Shown here: piece by piece, positions 8,870 to 19,379 of the stretch
Numbering within the stretch: the stretch's first letter is position 1
Layout of the letters: every line of letters starts with the position of its first letter
DNA from: an uncultured Pelagibacteraceae bacterium
GTDB lineage: Bacteria; Pseudomonadota; Alphaproteobacteria; Pelagibacterales; Pelagibacteraceae
Direction of reading: 5' to 3'
NCBI GenBank assembly: GCA_902623495.1
Contig: CACNTW010000005.1
Location: 16,548 to 80,547 of the forward strand
DNA length: 64,000 nucleotides
The notes under the pieces: generated by a model
Told to the model about the DNA's origin: nothing
Databases searched by the model: none
What the model saw: the letters and a program-made list of their open reading frames with translations, nothing else
Program-made: the position numbers and the translations under genes

Positions 8870-10201
8870 TTACTTAATAGACTTTTTAATTATATTAACA
8901 CACAATTTATTTAAACTTGAGTCCTCTGACTCGCTCATAATTCTTATTTTTGGTTCAGTACCAGATTTTCTTACTAATATTCTGCCTTTATTTTTAATTA
9001 TTTTGTTTGCATCATTAATTGCTTTTTTACATTTTGGCGTGTTAATAATTGACTTATCTTTTACTTCTATATTTTCCAATATTTGAGGGGTGGGTTTGAA
9101 TTTATTAAAAAGTTGACTTGCTTTCTTTATTTTTCTTAATGAAAAAAGGATTTCTAAAGCAACCAGTAGTCCATCTCCTGTGGTAGCAAATTTTCCAAGA
9201 ATTATATGACCCGATTGTTCTCCACCTAAATTAAATTTATTTTTTTTCATTTTTTCTTTTACGTATCTATCTCCAACATCTGATCTCAAAAATTTAATTC
9301 CATTGCTTTTAAAAAAATTTTCTAGGCCATAATTTGACATTAATGTACCGACGACACCACCCTTTAAAATCTTTTTTCTTTTCCATCTCTCACCCAACAT
9401 TGCAAGAATTTTATCTCCATCAATAATTTTTCCGTTTTCATCACATACAATTATTCTGTCTGCGTCACCATCTAATGAAATACCTATATGAGCTTTATTT
9501 TTTTTTGTCATTTGACAAATTTTACTTGGATAAGTAGATCCAGATTTAAAATTTATATTCAATCCATTTGGAGAAGTGCCAGTATTATACACTTTAGCAC
9601 CTAGTGATTTGAATAAATCTGGACCAGCTTTGTAACCAGCTCCATTAGCACAATCTAAAGCAATTTTAATCCCTTTTAGACTAAAAGAAGATGGGAAATT
9701 TTGTTTTAATATTTTTATGTAACTTTCATTAGCATCTTCTAATCTTTTAACTCTTCCTAACTCAATTGGTTTTGAAAGATTTTTAATAATTTTTGAGTCA
9801 ATTAATTTTTCGATTTTTTTTTCGATTTTGTCTGAAAGTTTAAGTCCGTCGGGTCCAAATAGCTTTAATCCATTATCATGATATGGATTATGTGATGCAG
9901 TAATCATTATGCCCATATTTGCTCTCATTTTTTTTGTTAACATTGCTAGACCATTTGTTGGTAGCGGCCCTAAAGTAAAGATATGCATTCCAGCTGAAGC
10001 CAATCCAGACACCAAAGCTGGCTCAAGCGTATAACCTGATAATCTAGTATCTTTTGCAATAATTGCCGTTTGTTTACTTTTTTTCAAATTTTTAAAATAT
10101 GTTCCAGCAGCTAAACCAAATTTAAAAAACATTTCCCCATTTATTTTAGATCCATTAACTTTTCCTCTAATTCCATCTGTACCAAAATATTTTTTAATCA
10201 T
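8870..10201 (-). CDS. glmM: Phosphoglucosamine mutase
   Basis: Interconverts glucosamine-6-P and glucosamine-1-P on the way to UDP-GlcNAc, needed for peptidoglycan and for the GlcNAc-derived sugars made by the polysaccharide cluster. The N-terminus has KYFGTDGIRGK, the phosphoserine loop TASHNP at residues 101-106 (Ser103), the Mg loop DGDADR at 244-249, GGEQSGH for sugar recognition and a C-terminal RKSGTEPKIRIM phosphate loop. At 443 residues it is full length. It sits 2 bp from folP; the ftsH-folP-glmM order is common in bacteria. Confidence 0.97.
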   Translation of the reverse strand: MIKKYFGTDGIRGKVNGSKINGEMFFKFGLAAGTYFKNLKKSKQTAIIAKDTRLSGYTLEPALVSGLASAGMHIFTLGPLPTNGLAMLTKKMRANMGIMITASHNPYHDNGLKLFGPDGLKLSDKIEKKIEKLIDSKIIKNLSKPIELGRVKRLEDANESYIKILKQNFPSSFSLKGIKIALDCANGAGYKAGPDLFKSLGAKVYNTGTSPNGLNINFKSGSTYPSKICQMTKKNKAHIGISLDGDADRIIVCDENGKIIDGDKILAMLGERWKRKKILKGGVVGTLMSNYGLENFFKSNGIKFLRSDVGDRYVKEKMKKNKFNLGGEQSGHIILGKFATTGDGLLVALEILFSLRKIKKASQLFNKFKPTPQILENIEVKDKSIINTPKCKKAINDANKIIKNKGRILVRKSGTEPKIRIMSESEDSSLNKLCVNIIKKSIK

Positions 10202-10203
10202 TT

Positions 10204-11253
10204 TTAATTTTGTAATTCTTTAAAAACTCTAAATGCTTGTTTAATTTCTTTAACATCGTGTACCCTTAGAATATGAACCCCTTGAAGATATGCTTGAATA
10301 CATGAAGATATAGTTCCACCAATTCTATCTTTAGTATCATTTTCTTTTGAAATGTCCTTAATAAATCTCTTTCTAGACAAACCCAACATTACAGGAAGAC
10401 CTAATGAATGAAAAATAGAAATATTCTTTAATAAAGTAATATTATGTTTCAAATTTTTTCCAAACCCAATTCCAGGATCTAATATAATATTATTATGTTT
10501 GATGCCTTGTTTTCTGAGATATTTTAATTTTGTTTCAAAGAAATCATATATATCAAGTAGCACATTTTTATATGTAGGTTTAATTTGCATATTCTTTGGC
10601 GTTCCTCTCATGTGATGAATGACAAAAGGTTTTTTTGTTTTTTTTAAAAAATTTATAGTTTCTGGATCATAAGTAAGTCCGGATACATCATTTATAAGAT
10701 CAATTTTTACTTTGGAAGCTTTCTCCATCACAAAACTTTTTCTGGTATCTAATGAAATAAAACTTTTTTTATTTTTTAAAGTTTTTAAAATAAATTTAAT
10801 TCTATCCCATTCTTTTACAGGATTTACATCATTTGCACCCGGTCTTGTAGACTCTCCTCCTACATCTATTATTTTTGCACCACTTGATAATAAATTATAG
10901 ACATGTTTTTTAGCTAGATTTGTTTTATTGTATTTGCCACCATCAGAAAAACTATCTGGTGTTAAATTAATTACACCCATTAAAATTGGTATATTGGATA
11001 AATTTAATTTTTTAAAAGTTTTTTTTTTTTTTATATTTTTTAAATCTACATTAACTTTATTTTTTTGTTTATTTGGAAGTTTATTTATATCTTTGAGATT
11101 GATAATTTTTGTTTTTTTTCTGTCTATGATTTCTATTTTATCAAATGAGATATAAGTACAACCATTAAGTGGAATAGATTTTTTTTTTTTAATGTATGTT
11201 TTTGATGCTGTTCCGTAGTAAAAATTACACGCTCTAGTGTAATATTTATTCAT
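10204..11253 (-). CDS. folP: Dihydropteroate synthase (with N-terminal extension)
   Basis: Condenses p-aminobenzoate with dihydropterin pyrophosphate in folate synthesis. The catalytic TIM barrel begins at about residue 88 with GVINLTPDSFSDGG and continues with DVGGESTRPGA, LINDVSGL, the GTPKNMQ loop, LDPGIGFGK and GLSRKRFI. About 80 Lys-rich residues precede the barrel, so the 349-residue protein exceeds the usual 270-280. A long Lys/Asn-rich extension of unknown role is the only oddity. It lies between ftsH (6 bp) and glmM (2 bp). Confidence 0.95.
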   Translation of the reverse strand: MNKYYTRACNFYYGTASKTYIKKKKSIPLNGCTYISFDKIEIIDRKKTKIINLKDINKLPNKQKNKVNVDLKNIKKKKTFKKLNLSNIPILMGVINLTPDSFSDGGKYNKTNLAKKHVYNLLSSGAKIIDVGGESTRPGANDVNPVKEWDRIKFILKTLKNKKSFISLDTRKSFVMEKASKVKIDLINDVSGLTYDPETINFLKKTKKPFVIHHMRGTPKNMQIKPTYKNVLLDIYDFFETKLKYLRKQGIKHNNIILDPGIGFGKNLKHNITLLKNISIFHSLGLPVMLGLSRKRFIKDISKENDTKDRIGGTISSCIQAYLQGVHILRVHDVKEIKQAFRVFKELQN

Positions 11254-11259
11254 TAGTGC

Positions 11260-13152
11260 TTAGTGCACTATCTTAGGTTTTAAACCCATTGAACCAAGTG
11301 CTGAGCTTTGATCATCATCTTCAACTTTGAGATCTTCTTTATTTTTAGGATATATATTTTTATTTATTAAATCCTCAATTTCTGCACCTGTTAAAGTTTC
11401 GTAAGTAAGTAATGCTTTTGCTAGTTTATGCAGATCATCAATTTTTTCAGTCAATACTTTTTTTGCTCTTTCATATCCCATATCAACAAATTTTCTAATT
11501 TCACTATCAACTTTTCTTGCTGTCTCCTCAGACATGTTTTGCTGTCTAGCAACTGATCTTCCTAAAAATACCTCTTCTTCGTTTTCGCCATATGCGACTG
11601 GACCCATTTCTTTGCTTAATCCTGCTCTCATGACCATTGCTCTTGCTCTTTTTGTTGCTTGTTCAATATCACTTGCTGCCCCTGTGGTTACTTTATCATC
11701 TCCAAAAATTATTTCTTCCGCAACTCTTCCGCCCATGGCGATAGCCATTTGTGCATGGAGTTGTTCTCTAGTTTGAGAAACTTCATCTCTTTCTGGTAAT
11801 TGCATAACCATTCCAAGTGCTCTGCCTCTTGGTATTATCGTTGCTTTATGAATAGGATAAGCAGCCTTTTCATTTATAGTTACAATTGCATGTCCAGCTT
11901 CATGATAAGCAGTTAATTTTTTTTCTTCCTCTGACATCACCATTGATCTTCTTTCAGATCCCATCATTACTTTATCTTTAGCTTCTTCAAATTCTTGATA
12001 TGTTACAATTCTCTTATTTTTTCTTGCAGCTAGCAATGCAGCTTCATTAACGAGATTTGCTAAATCTGCACCAGAAAATCCTGGTGTTCCTCTAGCAACT
12101 GTTCTTAAATTAACATCTGGTGCCATTGATATTTTTTTTGCGTGGACTTTTAAAATTTTTTCCCTACCAATTAGATCTGGATTGGAAACTACAACTTGCC
12201 TATCAAATCTACCCGGTCTCAAAAGAGCTGGATCTAATACGTCTGGTCTATTAGTAGCAGCAATAATAATTACACCTTCATTAGTATCAAAACCATCCAT
12301 CTCAACCAATAGCTGATTAAGAGTTTGCTCTCTTTCGTCATTTCCACCTCCAAGACCTGCTCCCCTACTTCTTCCTACGGCGTCAATCTCGTCAATAAAA
12401 ATTATACATGGAGAATGTTTTTTACCTTGTTCAAACATATCTCTAACTCTTGAGGCTCCAACACCAACGAACATTTCAACGAAATCTGATCCAGAAATTG
12501 TAAAAAATGGAACTCCAGCTTCTCCAGCAATTGCTCTTGCTAATAATGTTTTACCTGTACCCGGGGGACCCACTAATAAACATCCTCGAGGTATCTTGCC
12601 ACCTAGTCTACTGAATTTTCTTGGATCTTTTAAGAATTCAACAACTTCCTCTACCTCTTCTTTTGCCTCTTCAACACCGGCAACATCGTTAAAGGTAACC
12701 TTGCCTTTCACCTCGTTCATCATTTTGGCTTTTGATCTGCCAAATCCCATAGCGCCACCTTTTCCTCCTTGCATTTGCCTCATGAAAAAAATCCAAACTG
12801 CAATTAGTAAAAGCATTGGGAACCATGAAAGTAGTATTCCAAGCAACGAAGGCATTTTCTCCTCTAATGGACTGGCTGAGATGCTAACACCTTTGTCATT
12901 TAGTTTTTGAATTAAATTTGGATCCTCAGGAGCATAAGTAGTGAATTGATTTCCATTTGATAATACACCTTTTATATTTTTTCCTTGTATCTCAACTTTA
13001 ACAACTCTTCCATTATCTACTTCAGTCAAAAATTCTGAGAAAATAATTTTATTTTTTTGAGAAATCGAGCCTTGTGGGTTCTTAAACATATTATATAGCC
13101 CAATCGTCAAAATTACGATTATGCCCCACATAGCTAAGTTTTTAAAATTCAT
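11260..13152 (-). CDS. ftsH: ATP-dependent zinc metalloprotease FtsH
   Basis: Membrane-anchored AAA+ protease that degrades misfolded membrane proteins and regulators such as RpoH and LpxC. Transmembrane helices lie near residues 8-24 and 104-124, flanking a small periplasmic domain. The AAA domain has Walker A GPPGTGKT at 195-202 and Walker B FIDEID near 252, plus an arginine finger region LRPGRFDRQ. The zinc site is HEAGH at 417-421. The 630 residues are complete. The 64-bp gap upstream, after tilS, is one of the larger gaps in this block and may hold its own promoter. Confidence 0.98.
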   Translation of the reverse strand: MNFKNLAMWGIIVILTIGLYNMFKNPQGSISQKNKIIFSEFLTEVDNGRVVKVEIQGKNIKGVLSNGNQFTTYAPEDPNLIQKLNDKGVSISASPLEEKMPSLLGILLSWFPMLLLIAVWIFFMRQMQGGKGGAMGFGRSKAKMMNEVKGKVTFNDVAGVEEAKEEVEEVVEFLKDPRKFSRLGGKIPRGCLLVGPPGTGKTLLARAIAGEAGVPFFTISGSDFVEMFVGVGASRVRDMFEQGKKHSPCIIFIDEIDAVGRSRGAGLGGGNDEREQTLNQLLVEMDGFDTNEGVIIIAATNRPDVLDPALLRPGRFDRQVVVSNPDLIGREKILKVHAKKISMAPDVNLRTVARGTPGFSGADLANLVNEAALLAARKNKRIVTYQEFEEAKDKVMMGSERRSMVMSEEEKKLTAYHEAGHAIVTINEKAAYPIHKATIIPRGRALGMVMQLPERDEVSQTREQLHAQMAIAMGGRVAEEIIFGDDKVTTGAASDIEQATKRARAMVMRAGLSKEMGPVAYGENEEEVFLGRSVARQQNMSEETARKVDSEIRKFVDMGYERAKKVLTEKIDDLHKLAKALLTYETLTGAEIEDLINKNIYPKNKEDLKVEDDDQSSALGSMGLKPKIVH

Positions 13153-13216
13153 AAGAGGTTAAATTAAGAATTATTATTAAATTAACAAGTGTCATTTTGA
13201 TCATTTAACAAAAAAA

Positions 13217-14269
13217 TTAACGATTTTCTTGGTAAATAATCACTGAATTGCTAAATTTTTCAATAATACATCCAGAAAGTGTTAATTTTACATTTTTGTT
13301 TGGAGTTCTCAAAGAATCTATAATTCCAAGAACCTTTTTGCCTCTTGGATAGTTTTTTTTATTACTAATATTTTGAATTACTCGTGTAAAACTTCTCAGA
13401 ATAATTTCTTCTGGATTTTTAAAGAAAGAATGATTTAGTATTATTTTTTTATCTTGCTCAAAATATTTTGAATTTTCAACAACATTTTTCTCTACAAAAA
13501 ATTCAATAACTTGATTACTTTTTGATAAATTTTTTAAAGTTAAATAAAATTTAGTAAACTTTAAACCTTCTTTATCTAAATTTATTAAAAGTTTTCTTAT
13601 TCTACTTCTTAAAAATTTATCATCATTATTTGTAGGATCGTCTACAAAAAATCCAAAAGTTTTTTTATTTATTTTAAGTAGATCTTTTTTTGAAGTAGAC
13701 AGAAATGGTCTAATAACCTTAATACCATTATAGTTTATTACATTTTTGTCAAAAGATACAAGCCCTTTTAAACCAGAGCCTCTCAATAATCTTATAAAAA
13801 AATTTTCAATTAGATCATCTTTATGATGGCCTAATATAAGGTAATCTATTTTTTGTTTATTGCACTCTTCAAAAAATAAATCATATCTTAAGTCTCTTGC
13901 ATAAGACTGAATATTTTTATCAATTTTGACAATTTTTTTTGAGAGAATTTTACAATTAATTTTAAAGTTTTGTTTAAGTTTATACTTCAAGTTTTTAGCT
14001 TCTATTGTAGATTCTTTTCTTATCTTATGATCAATTATTACAGGGTATAATTTAGAATGATGTTTTAAAGCATGGCACTGAGAGAAAAATAAGACAGCTA
14101 AGCTGTCAGCGCCACCGGATACCCCAACCATAATCTTTTTATTACTCAAATCCAAAGATGCAAGATTATTTGAATATAGGTTATATAATTTTCTTACCTG
14201 GGGATCCTTTAATTTTGTTAAATAAAAATTAGGAGTTTTCTTTGTTACACTCAAACTTTTTCTCTTCAT
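13217..14269 (-). CDS. tilS: tRNA(Ile)-lysidine synthetase
   Basis: Converts C34 of the tRNA-Ile CAU anticodon to lysidine so that it reads AUA, a codon used heavily in this genome. The PP-loop is VGVSGGADSLAVLF, and other N-type ATPase motifs include ILGHHKDD and ENFFIRLLRGSGLKGL. I start it at the ATG at 14269, giving about 350 residues. A longer reading from 14329 would run 101 bp into cpoB and adds nothing conserved. Even with this start it overlaps the cpoB end by 41 bp. Confidence 0.9.
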   Translation of the reverse strand: MKRKSLSVTKKTPNFYLTKLKDPQVRKLYNLYSNNLASLDLSNKKIMVGVSGGADSLAVLFFSQCHALKHHSKLYPVIIDHKIRKESTIEAKNLKYKLKQNFKINCKILSKKIVKIDKNIQSYARDLRYDLFFEECNKQKIDYLILGHHKDDLIENFFIRLLRGSGLKGLVSFDKNVINYNGIKVIRPFLSTSKKDLLKINKKTFGFFVDDPTNNDDKFLRSRIRKLLINLDKEGLKFTKFYLTLKNLSKSNQVIEFFVEKNVVENSKYFEQDKKIILNHSFFKNPEEIILRSFTRVIQNISNKKNYPRGKKVLGIIDSLRTPNKNVKLTLSGCIIEKFSNSVIIYQENR

Positions 14270-15233
14270 ATTTAGCTTTTTGAAGAACTGATTGAGTAGC
14301 ATTTGGATACTGTTTTTTAACACCAGCAATCATTAAGCAACCCTGATCTTTCTCTCCTATTTGAACTAAAGATACACCAAGCTTCAAAAGGTTAATAGGT
14401 GCTTTTTCACTCTTGGGATATTTTTGATAACCTTCTAAATAAGCAGATGCCGCATCCGTGTAAAGCTGTCTTATTCTAAAAGTCTCTGCATACCAATACT
14501 GTGCATTTCCAGAAAGATCATTATCTGGATTTGTATCCACAAATTCTCTAAACGCTCTTTCTGCCATGTTATAATCTCCAACTTTTAAAAAACTTGTTGC
14601 AAATTCATATTGTTCTAAAGGAGATGCATCAGGTAAAATTTTTTCCTCATTTATAAAATTTTCAGTTAAGATCGTATTGGTTGTCTCAACAGATTGAATT
14701 GCTTGTGTCTCACTTGAGTCTGTCATATCTTTATAAGATATTGCTCCTAAATCTTGAGGTTGAGATGTACCTGGCATAATTTTTTTGCTGGCTAGATTTG
14801 TCTCTGAATTTTCATTGGTAATTTTAATCTCTTGATTGTTTTCACTTTTTTGAAAAAGGCTAGAATTGTTTTCTAAATCTTGAAATCTCAATTGGTTATC
14901 CGCTTGTGTTTTGGACAGCCTTGAAGATAATTTATCTACTTTAAAATTAATTTCTTCAAATTTGTTAGTCAAATTTTGAAATTGTTTTTCAATTTCAGAT
15001 AATTTTAATAAGTGTCTTGTCAAGGCATCTTCGGTTTCCTTATTTGACAAAGAGGTTTCTAATCCAGTTTTTTTTTGAAATGACTCTGAATAAACTGCTC
15101 TTTCCAAAGTTCTAAGATCTTTTTGAATAATTTCCAAGATTTCTCTCATACTCAATTCTTCAGAACCTGCGCTAAATGTAATAAAAAAAATAGAAATTAT
15201 ATAAATAAAAATATTAATAAACTTTTTAAACAT
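14229..15233 (-). CDS. cpoB: Periplasmic TPR protein of the Tol-Pal system (CpoB/YbgF)
   Basis: A secreted coordinator of outer-membrane constriction and peptidoglycan synthesis, last gene of tol-pal loci. The first about 22 residues (to FSAGS) form a signal peptide. A coiled-coil region with LSKTQADNQLRF spans roughly 60-125, then a variable Ser/Thr/Asn-rich linker. The C-terminal 130 residues are TPR repeats starting near EQYEFATSFLKVGDYNMAERAFREF, as in YbgF. It follows pal across a hairpin terminator, so it may be transcribed partly by read-through. Confidence 0.9.
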   Translation of the reverse strand: MFKKFINIFIYIISIFFITFSAGSEELSMREILEIIQKDLRTLERAVYSESFQKKTGLETSLSNKETEDALTRHLLKLSEIEKQFQNLTNKFEEINFKVDKLSSRLSKTQADNQLRFQDLENNSSLFQKSENNQEIKITNENSETNLASKKIMPGTSQPQDLGAISYKDMTDSSETQAIQSVETTNTILTENFINEEKILPDASPLEQYEFATSFLKVGDYNMAERAFREFVDTNPDNDLSGNAQYWYAETFRIRQLYTDAASAYLEGYQKYPKSEKAPINLLKLGVSLVQIGEKDQGCLMIAGVKKQYPNATQSVLQKAKYEEKKFECNKENS

Positions 15234-15259
15234 TAAATTATTTTTTAATTATAATGATG

Positions 15260-15306
15260 GCAAAAAAAAGACCCTTAAATTATTTATAATAATCTCAGGG
15301 TCTTTA
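15260..15306 (-). terminator. Intrinsic terminator downstream of pal
   Basis: On the minus strand AAAGACCCT (15305-15297) pairs perfectly with AGGGTCTTT (15275-15267), a 9-bp stem with a 21-nt AT-rich loop, running directly into a stretch of eight T (15269-15262). It lies 18 bp past the pal stop and before cpoB. It is the clearest rho-independent terminator I saw in the window. Confidence 0.8.
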
Positions 15307-15323
15307 AAATATTTAAAATAGCT

Positions 15324-15812
15324 TTAATTAGCTTTTACAGTTACAGATCTTCTATTCTTAGACCAAGAAAGCGGGTTTGAACCTGAGTCAACAGGCCTTT
15401 CTTTTCCATAACTTATTACTGAAATTCTATCAGCAGATATTCCGTAAGTGATCAGATAATCTTTGGCAGCATTTGCTCTTCTTTCACCTAATGCCAAGTT
15501 ATATTCCCTTGTTCCTCTTTCATCAGCATGACCTTCGACTACTACATTGATGCTAGAATTCTCTCTTAACCAATTTGCTTGTTTTCTTAATGTGTCTCTT
15601 GATTTGGTTGTTAAAATAGATTCATTTGTCGCAAAAAATACTCTGTCCGGAACACCGTCAGCTAAATATTTAACTGTATCAGTTCCTGTGTAAACATCAC
15701 CTTGCATTTGCCCTTCTACTGTCGTAGTAGTTTTTTTAGTAGCACAAGCCGATACTATTAAACTTAATAATATAACTAGAAAAGTATTTCTAAATGATTT
15801 TTTAAAATTCAT
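15324..15812 (-). CDS. pal: Peptidoglycan-associated lipoprotein Pal
   Basis: Outer-membrane lipoprotein that binds peptidoglycan and TolB. The signal peptide ends in a lipobox LIVSAC with lipidated Cys23. The C-terminal OmpA-like domain carries VVVEGHADERGTREYNLALG, with the Asp and Arg that bind diaminopimelate, and the GKERPVD loop. At 162 residues it is normal length. The ATG has an unusually good Shine-Dalgarno for this genome (AAGGAG, 5-6 nt upstream). The 99-bp gap before it is large here and may contain a promoter. Confidence 0.97.
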   Translation of the reverse strand: MNFKKSFRNTFLVILLSLIVSACATKKTTTTVEGQMQGDVYTGTDTVKYLADGVPDRVFFATNESILTTKSRDTLRKQANWLRENSSINVVVEGHADERGTREYNLALGERRANAAKDYLITYGISADRISVISYGKERPVDSGSNPLSWSKNRRSVTVKAN

Positions 15813-15911
15813 TAATGCTCCTTAATAATTTATTAGAACTTTTTCACAACTAATTAGATGTTTCAAGCATAAAAATCAACTTAATTTATATTAAAAATTA
15901 ATAAAAAAGCC

Positions 15912-17258
15912 CTAATTACTTAATAAAGACGACCAAGATGGGTCAGAGGCATCTGTCTCTGTTTGAACCTGTCTTTCATTATATCCTGTTAGATCTATAG
16001 ACCATAACTTGGCACTAAATCCCTCTCCTTTGTCATTTGATTTAGTTTCTCTATAAAAAATTAATACTCTTCCATTTGGGGACCAAGAAGGAGCTTCTTG
16101 ATAGTAATTTTCAGTCAATAATCTTTCTCCAGAACCATCCGTTCGCATAACACCAATATAAAATTTTCCATTATGTAATTTTGTGAACGCTATTAAATCC
16201 CCCCTTGGAGACCATACTGGCGTACCATATAGACCTTTACCAAAAGAGATTCTTTTTACATTTGAACCATCCGATTTCATTACATAGATCTGTTGAAACC
16301 CACTTCTATCAGAATTAAATGTAATAAATTTATTATCCGGAGAATATGATGGTGAAGTATCGATTGATGGATGATTAGTTATTCTTTCAACAATTCTGTT
16401 TTCTAAATCCATTGTATAAATATCTGAGTTTCCATCTTTTGCAAAACTCATAATAATTTTTTTTCCATCTGGTGAAAATCTTGGAGCGAATGTCATTCCT
16501 GGAAAATCACCAACTACTTCCTGTGTTCCAGTTTCAATATCTAATAAATATACTCTTGGGAGATTTTTGAAATATGATAAGTAAGTTACCATCTGACTTG
16601 TTGGGTTAAATCTTGGAGTTAAAACCAACTCATTTCCTAATGTTAAATATTTTGTATTAAAACCATCTTGATCCATAATAGCCAATTTCTTTACTCTTGC
16701 AGTCTTTGCTCCTTCTTCGGATACGTAAATAATCCTAGTATCAAAGTACCCCTTTTCCCCAGTTAATCTCTCGTAAACTTTATCAGAAATAATATGTCCA
16801 ACTCTTCTCCAATTACTTGGAACAGTTGTAAAAGCCAAAGCCATCATTTCTCTACCAGCTAAAATATCCCACAGTCTAAATTCAACTTTTAGTTTCTTAT
16901 TCTCAATTTTTACTTTTCCAGTTATTAAAGCTTGTGCTTTAATAAGTGCCCAGTCTTCAAACCTTGGTTTTAAATGAGCAATATCAGGCTTTTGTAAAAA
17001 TGCTTCTTTACTTAATGGATTAAATAGACCTGAAGTTTTCAGATTATTTTCTACTACTGATGATATCTCGGATCCAACATTTTCGATTTTAAGTTCATTT
17101 TTTGAATTTTTTTTTGAATTATCGTCTTGGAATAATGGCGAAACTGCAATTGGAAGAGGATCCAAGTTACCTCTAGTTATATCAATCTCTATCAATGAAT
17201 TAGCTTTGGTTATTGATAATAAAATTACAAAAAAGGTTAAATTAAATATTCTAAACAT
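15912..17258 (-). CDS. tolB: Tol-Pal system beta-propeller protein TolB
   Basis: Periplasmic protein linking Pal to TolA. A signal peptide (about residues 1-21, ending KANS) is followed by a D1 domain and a six-bladed propeller. The repeats are visible as [51 protein letters not shown] and [13 protein letters not shown]. At 448 residues it is full length. It overlaps the tolA stop by 1 bp. Confidence 0.97.
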   Translation of the reverse strand: MFRIFNLTFFVILLSITKANSLIEIDITRGNLDPLPIAVSPLFQDDNSKKNSKNELKIENVGSEISSVVENNLKTSGLFNPLSKEAFLQKPDIAHLKPRFEDWALIKAQALITGKVKIENKKLKVEFRLWDILAGREMMALAFTTVPSNWRRVGHIISDKVYERLTGEKGYFDTRIIYVSEEGAKTARVKKLAIMDQDGFNTKYLTLGNELVLTPRFNPTSQMVTYLSYFKNLPRVYLLDIETGTQEVVGDFPGMTFAPRFSPDGKKIIMSFAKDGNSDIYTMDLENRIVERITNHPSIDTSPSYSPDNKFITFNSDRSGFQQIYVMKSDGSNVKRISFGKGLYGTPVWSPRGDLIAFTKLHNGKFYIGVMRTDGSGERLLTENYYQEAPSWSPNGRVLIFYRETKSNDKGEGFSAKLWSIDLTGYNERQVQTETDASDPSWSSLLSN

Positions 17259-18226
17259 TATCCTCCAAGCATATCACGAGCGTCAAAATTTAAAATCATA
17301 TTTTTCCATCTTTCATAACCACTTGTAGGAACTTTTAATGGATTGCAAAGCTGAATTGCTCTTCTCACACTATCAGCAAGAGTTCTAAATTTTTCTTTAC
17401 CAGGTGTATTCATTTTGACATGATCTAACATTTCAATTTTTTCAATTCTTCCATCTGGTTTTAATTGAAGCTTAACTCTTACTAATAAATCTTCACTAAA
17501 AGGTAAACCAATAGGAACACTCCAGCATGTAAATATTTGAGCCTTTAAAGCATCCTCCTCACTTAATGTTAATTTTGAATAATCCATGCTCTCATCAGTT
17601 GATTGTGAAATTTTATCAACTTCTTTTTTTGATTCTGCTAAATTTTCTTTTTTTTTATCAATTAATGCTGCAATTTCATTCAAATTTAACTTTTCTTTTT
17701 TTTCAAATTCTGAAACCTGTTTAACTTTTTTTTCATCTAAAATGGGTTTCTTGGTTTCAACTATTTTTTTTATGTTTTCATCATTAATTTCTTTAGAGGG
17801 TTTTTGCTTTTTTTCTTCCTTGGGTTGAATTTTCTGTTTCTCTTTTTCTGGCATAGGCACTGCATTTAATTTTTCTTTTTTTAACTTTTCTTTTTTGATT
17901 TCGCTGGTTGGTGTTTTTTTTGATGCAACTTTTGATATTTCATTCTTTTTCTTGTCTGTCTGTATTTCTTTCTTAATATCTTTTTTCACTTTCTTGGGTG
18001 GTGCCTGTTCAGACAACAACTTTTCATTTTCTTTTTTTACTTTTTCAATTATTTTTGAGGCTTTTGGTGCGTAAGGAATATTTGTCTTTTCAGCTATTTG
18101 AATTAATTCCACAGAAATAAGTGGTGGAATATCTAGAGGTTTTTTAGCAACAAACGGTAAAGCCAAAATACTTACCATAACAATTGCAATATGAAATCCA
18201 GATGAGATGATAAGACCTCGATACAT
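17258..18226 (-). CDS. tolA: Cell envelope protein TolA
   Basis: Energy-transducing link from TolQR to the outer membrane. A single N-terminal transmembrane helix (about 6-26) is followed by a long Lys/Glu-rich helical domain to about residue 215. The C-terminal TolA/TonB-like domain contains [19 protein letters not shown] and a conserved Cys pair region around [11 protein letters not shown] and [11 protein letters not shown]. The low-complexity middle is typical of TolA. It starts 5 bp after tolR. Confidence 0.93.
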   Translation of the reverse strand: MYRGLIISSGFHIAIVMVSILALPFVAKKPLDIPPLISVELIQIAEKTNIPYAPKASKIIEKVKKENEKLLSEQAPPKKVKKDIKKEIQTDKKKNEISKVASKKTPTSEIKKEKLKKEKLNAVPMPEKEKQKIQPKEEKKQKPSKEINDENIKKIVETKKPILDEKKVKQVSEFEKKEKLNLNEIAALIDKKKENLAESKKEVDKISQSTDESMDYSKLTLSEEDALKAQIFTCWSVPIGLPFSEDLLVRVKLQLKPDGRIEKIEMLDHVKMNTPGKEKFRTLADSVRRAIQLCNPLKVPTSGYERWKNMILNFDARDMLGG

Positions 18227-18231
18227 AATCT

Positions 18232-18648
18232 TTATCTCTCTTTATTTGGTTCAGATATCAAAGCGACTTTTGTGAAGCCTGATCCTGAAAGCATTCCCAT
18301 AACCTCAAGAACCCTTCCATAGTTAATGGCTTTGTCTCCCCTAACATATATTCTTGTATCAGTTCTATTATTTGACACTGCCAATATTTTTACAATTAAA
18401 TTGTTAAATTCAACTTTTGTTTCCTGAATAAAAATTTCACCTTTAGAATTAATTGTTAAGGTTAAAGGTTCATTTTCCTCGGGAAGTGTATCAGCAGATG
18501 TTTCTGGCAGATCTACCTGGACTCCAACAGTAAGTAATGGTGCAGTGACCATGAATATAATTAGTAAAACCAACATTACATCAACAAATGGTGTAACATT
18601 AATTTCACTCATTGGATCGTTTTTTGAACTTTTGAGCTTAAATCCCAT
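18232..18648 (-). CDS. tolR: Tol-Pal proton channel subunit TolR (ExbD family)
   Basis: Partner of TolQ in the inner-membrane stator that uses the proton motive force. The N-terminus has the family hallmark MSEINVTPFVDVMLVLLIIFMVTAP, where the Asp in FVDV near residue 23 is the proton-carrying residue. A small periplasmic domain follows (IYVRGDKAINYGRVLEVM). At 138 residues it is usual size. It begins directly after the tolQ stop with no gap. Confidence 0.96.
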   Translation of the reverse strand: MGFKLKSSKNDPMSEINVTPFVDVMLVLLIIFMVTAPLLTVGVQVDLPETSADTLPEENEPLTLTINSKGEIFIQETKVEFNNLIVKILAVSNNRTDTRIYVRGDKAINYGRVLEVMGMLSGSGFTKVALISEPNKER

Positions 18649-19323
18649 TTAAATAATTGATAAGAATCTTTTTGAAAAATTTTCTAATTTTTGTGAGTAT
18701 TTTCTAGAGTCTGAATTAAATTTATTGTATGCAATTACAGCAGGAATTGCAGCTAATAATCCAAGTGCAGTTGCGAACAAGGCTTCTGCAATCCCTGGGG
18801 CAACTATTGCAAGACTGGTATTTCTTGAAATTGCAATCGATTGAAATGAATTCATAATTCCCCAAACAGTTCCAAACAATCCTATAAAAGGAGCTGTCGA
18901 TCCAACAGTTGCTAAAAAACTATTATACTTTTCAACTGCCACCATTTGTTTTTCAATATTTACTTCTAAAACGCTAGACAGTCTCTCAGATAGATTTGAT
19001 TTTGATCTAGTTTTCATAACTGTTTGCATAGAACTTTTAAATAATTTTGCCATAGGATCCTCAATGTTTGAGGGCAGACTGTTATAAAATGTTTCAGCAG
19101 ACTTTGATTTCCAGAATTTCTCTTCAAATTCCTCTGCGCTTTTATTAATTTTTCTAAACATTCTTATTTTTTCAAATATTATTGCCCATGAATAAATAGA
19201 ACTTATAATTAATATTATGATTACTGACTTGACAATTATATCCGCTCGCAAAAATAAACTAATTAAAGAAAAATCTGTGTTACTTGCTAAACCTAAGCTT
19301 TGTGTTGCAATATCTGCTTCCAT
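18649..19323 (-). CDS. tolQ: Tol-Pal proton channel subunit TolQ (ExbB/MotA family)
   Basis: Inner-membrane stator protein with three transmembrane helices: near residues 30-50, then a helical pair around TVGSTAPFIGLFGTVWGIMNSF and APGIAEALFATALGLLAAIPAVIAYN. The GLFGTVWGIM and ALGLLAAIPA signatures are diagnostic. At 224 residues it is full length. It heads the tolQRAB-pal run, 56 bp after the ruvC-like gene. The ybgC thioesterase that often precedes tolQ is absent. Confidence 0.97.
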   Translation of the reverse strand: MEADIATQSLGLASNTDFSLISLFLRADIIVKSVIIILIISSIYSWAIIFEKIRMFRKINKSAEEFEEKFWKSKSAETFYNSLPSNIEDPMAKLFKSSMQTVMKTRSKSNLSERLSSVLEVNIEKQMVAVEKYNSFLATVGSTAPFIGLFGTVWGIMNSFQSIAISRNTSLAIVAPGIAEALFATALGLLAAIPAVIAYNKFNSDSRKYSQKLENFSKRFLSII

Positions 19324-19379
19324 TCAATCGTTTCCCATTAAAATATGTCATTAATTTGACTTCAAGAAACTCTAATAGT

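Noticed and set aside
13153..13216. Heat-shock (sigma-32) promoter before ftsH
   Set aside because: A CTTG-like block occurs, but nothing near CCCCAT follows at the right spacing.
14270..14329. Longer N-terminus for TilS
   Set aside because: It lies fully inside cpoB and precedes any conserved TilS sequence; ATG 14269 is a better start.
15840..15911. Promoter of pal with TTGATT and CTTGAAA elements
   Set aside because: The matching -10 elements are poor and AT-rich DNA gives many such hits; left as an unproved possibility.
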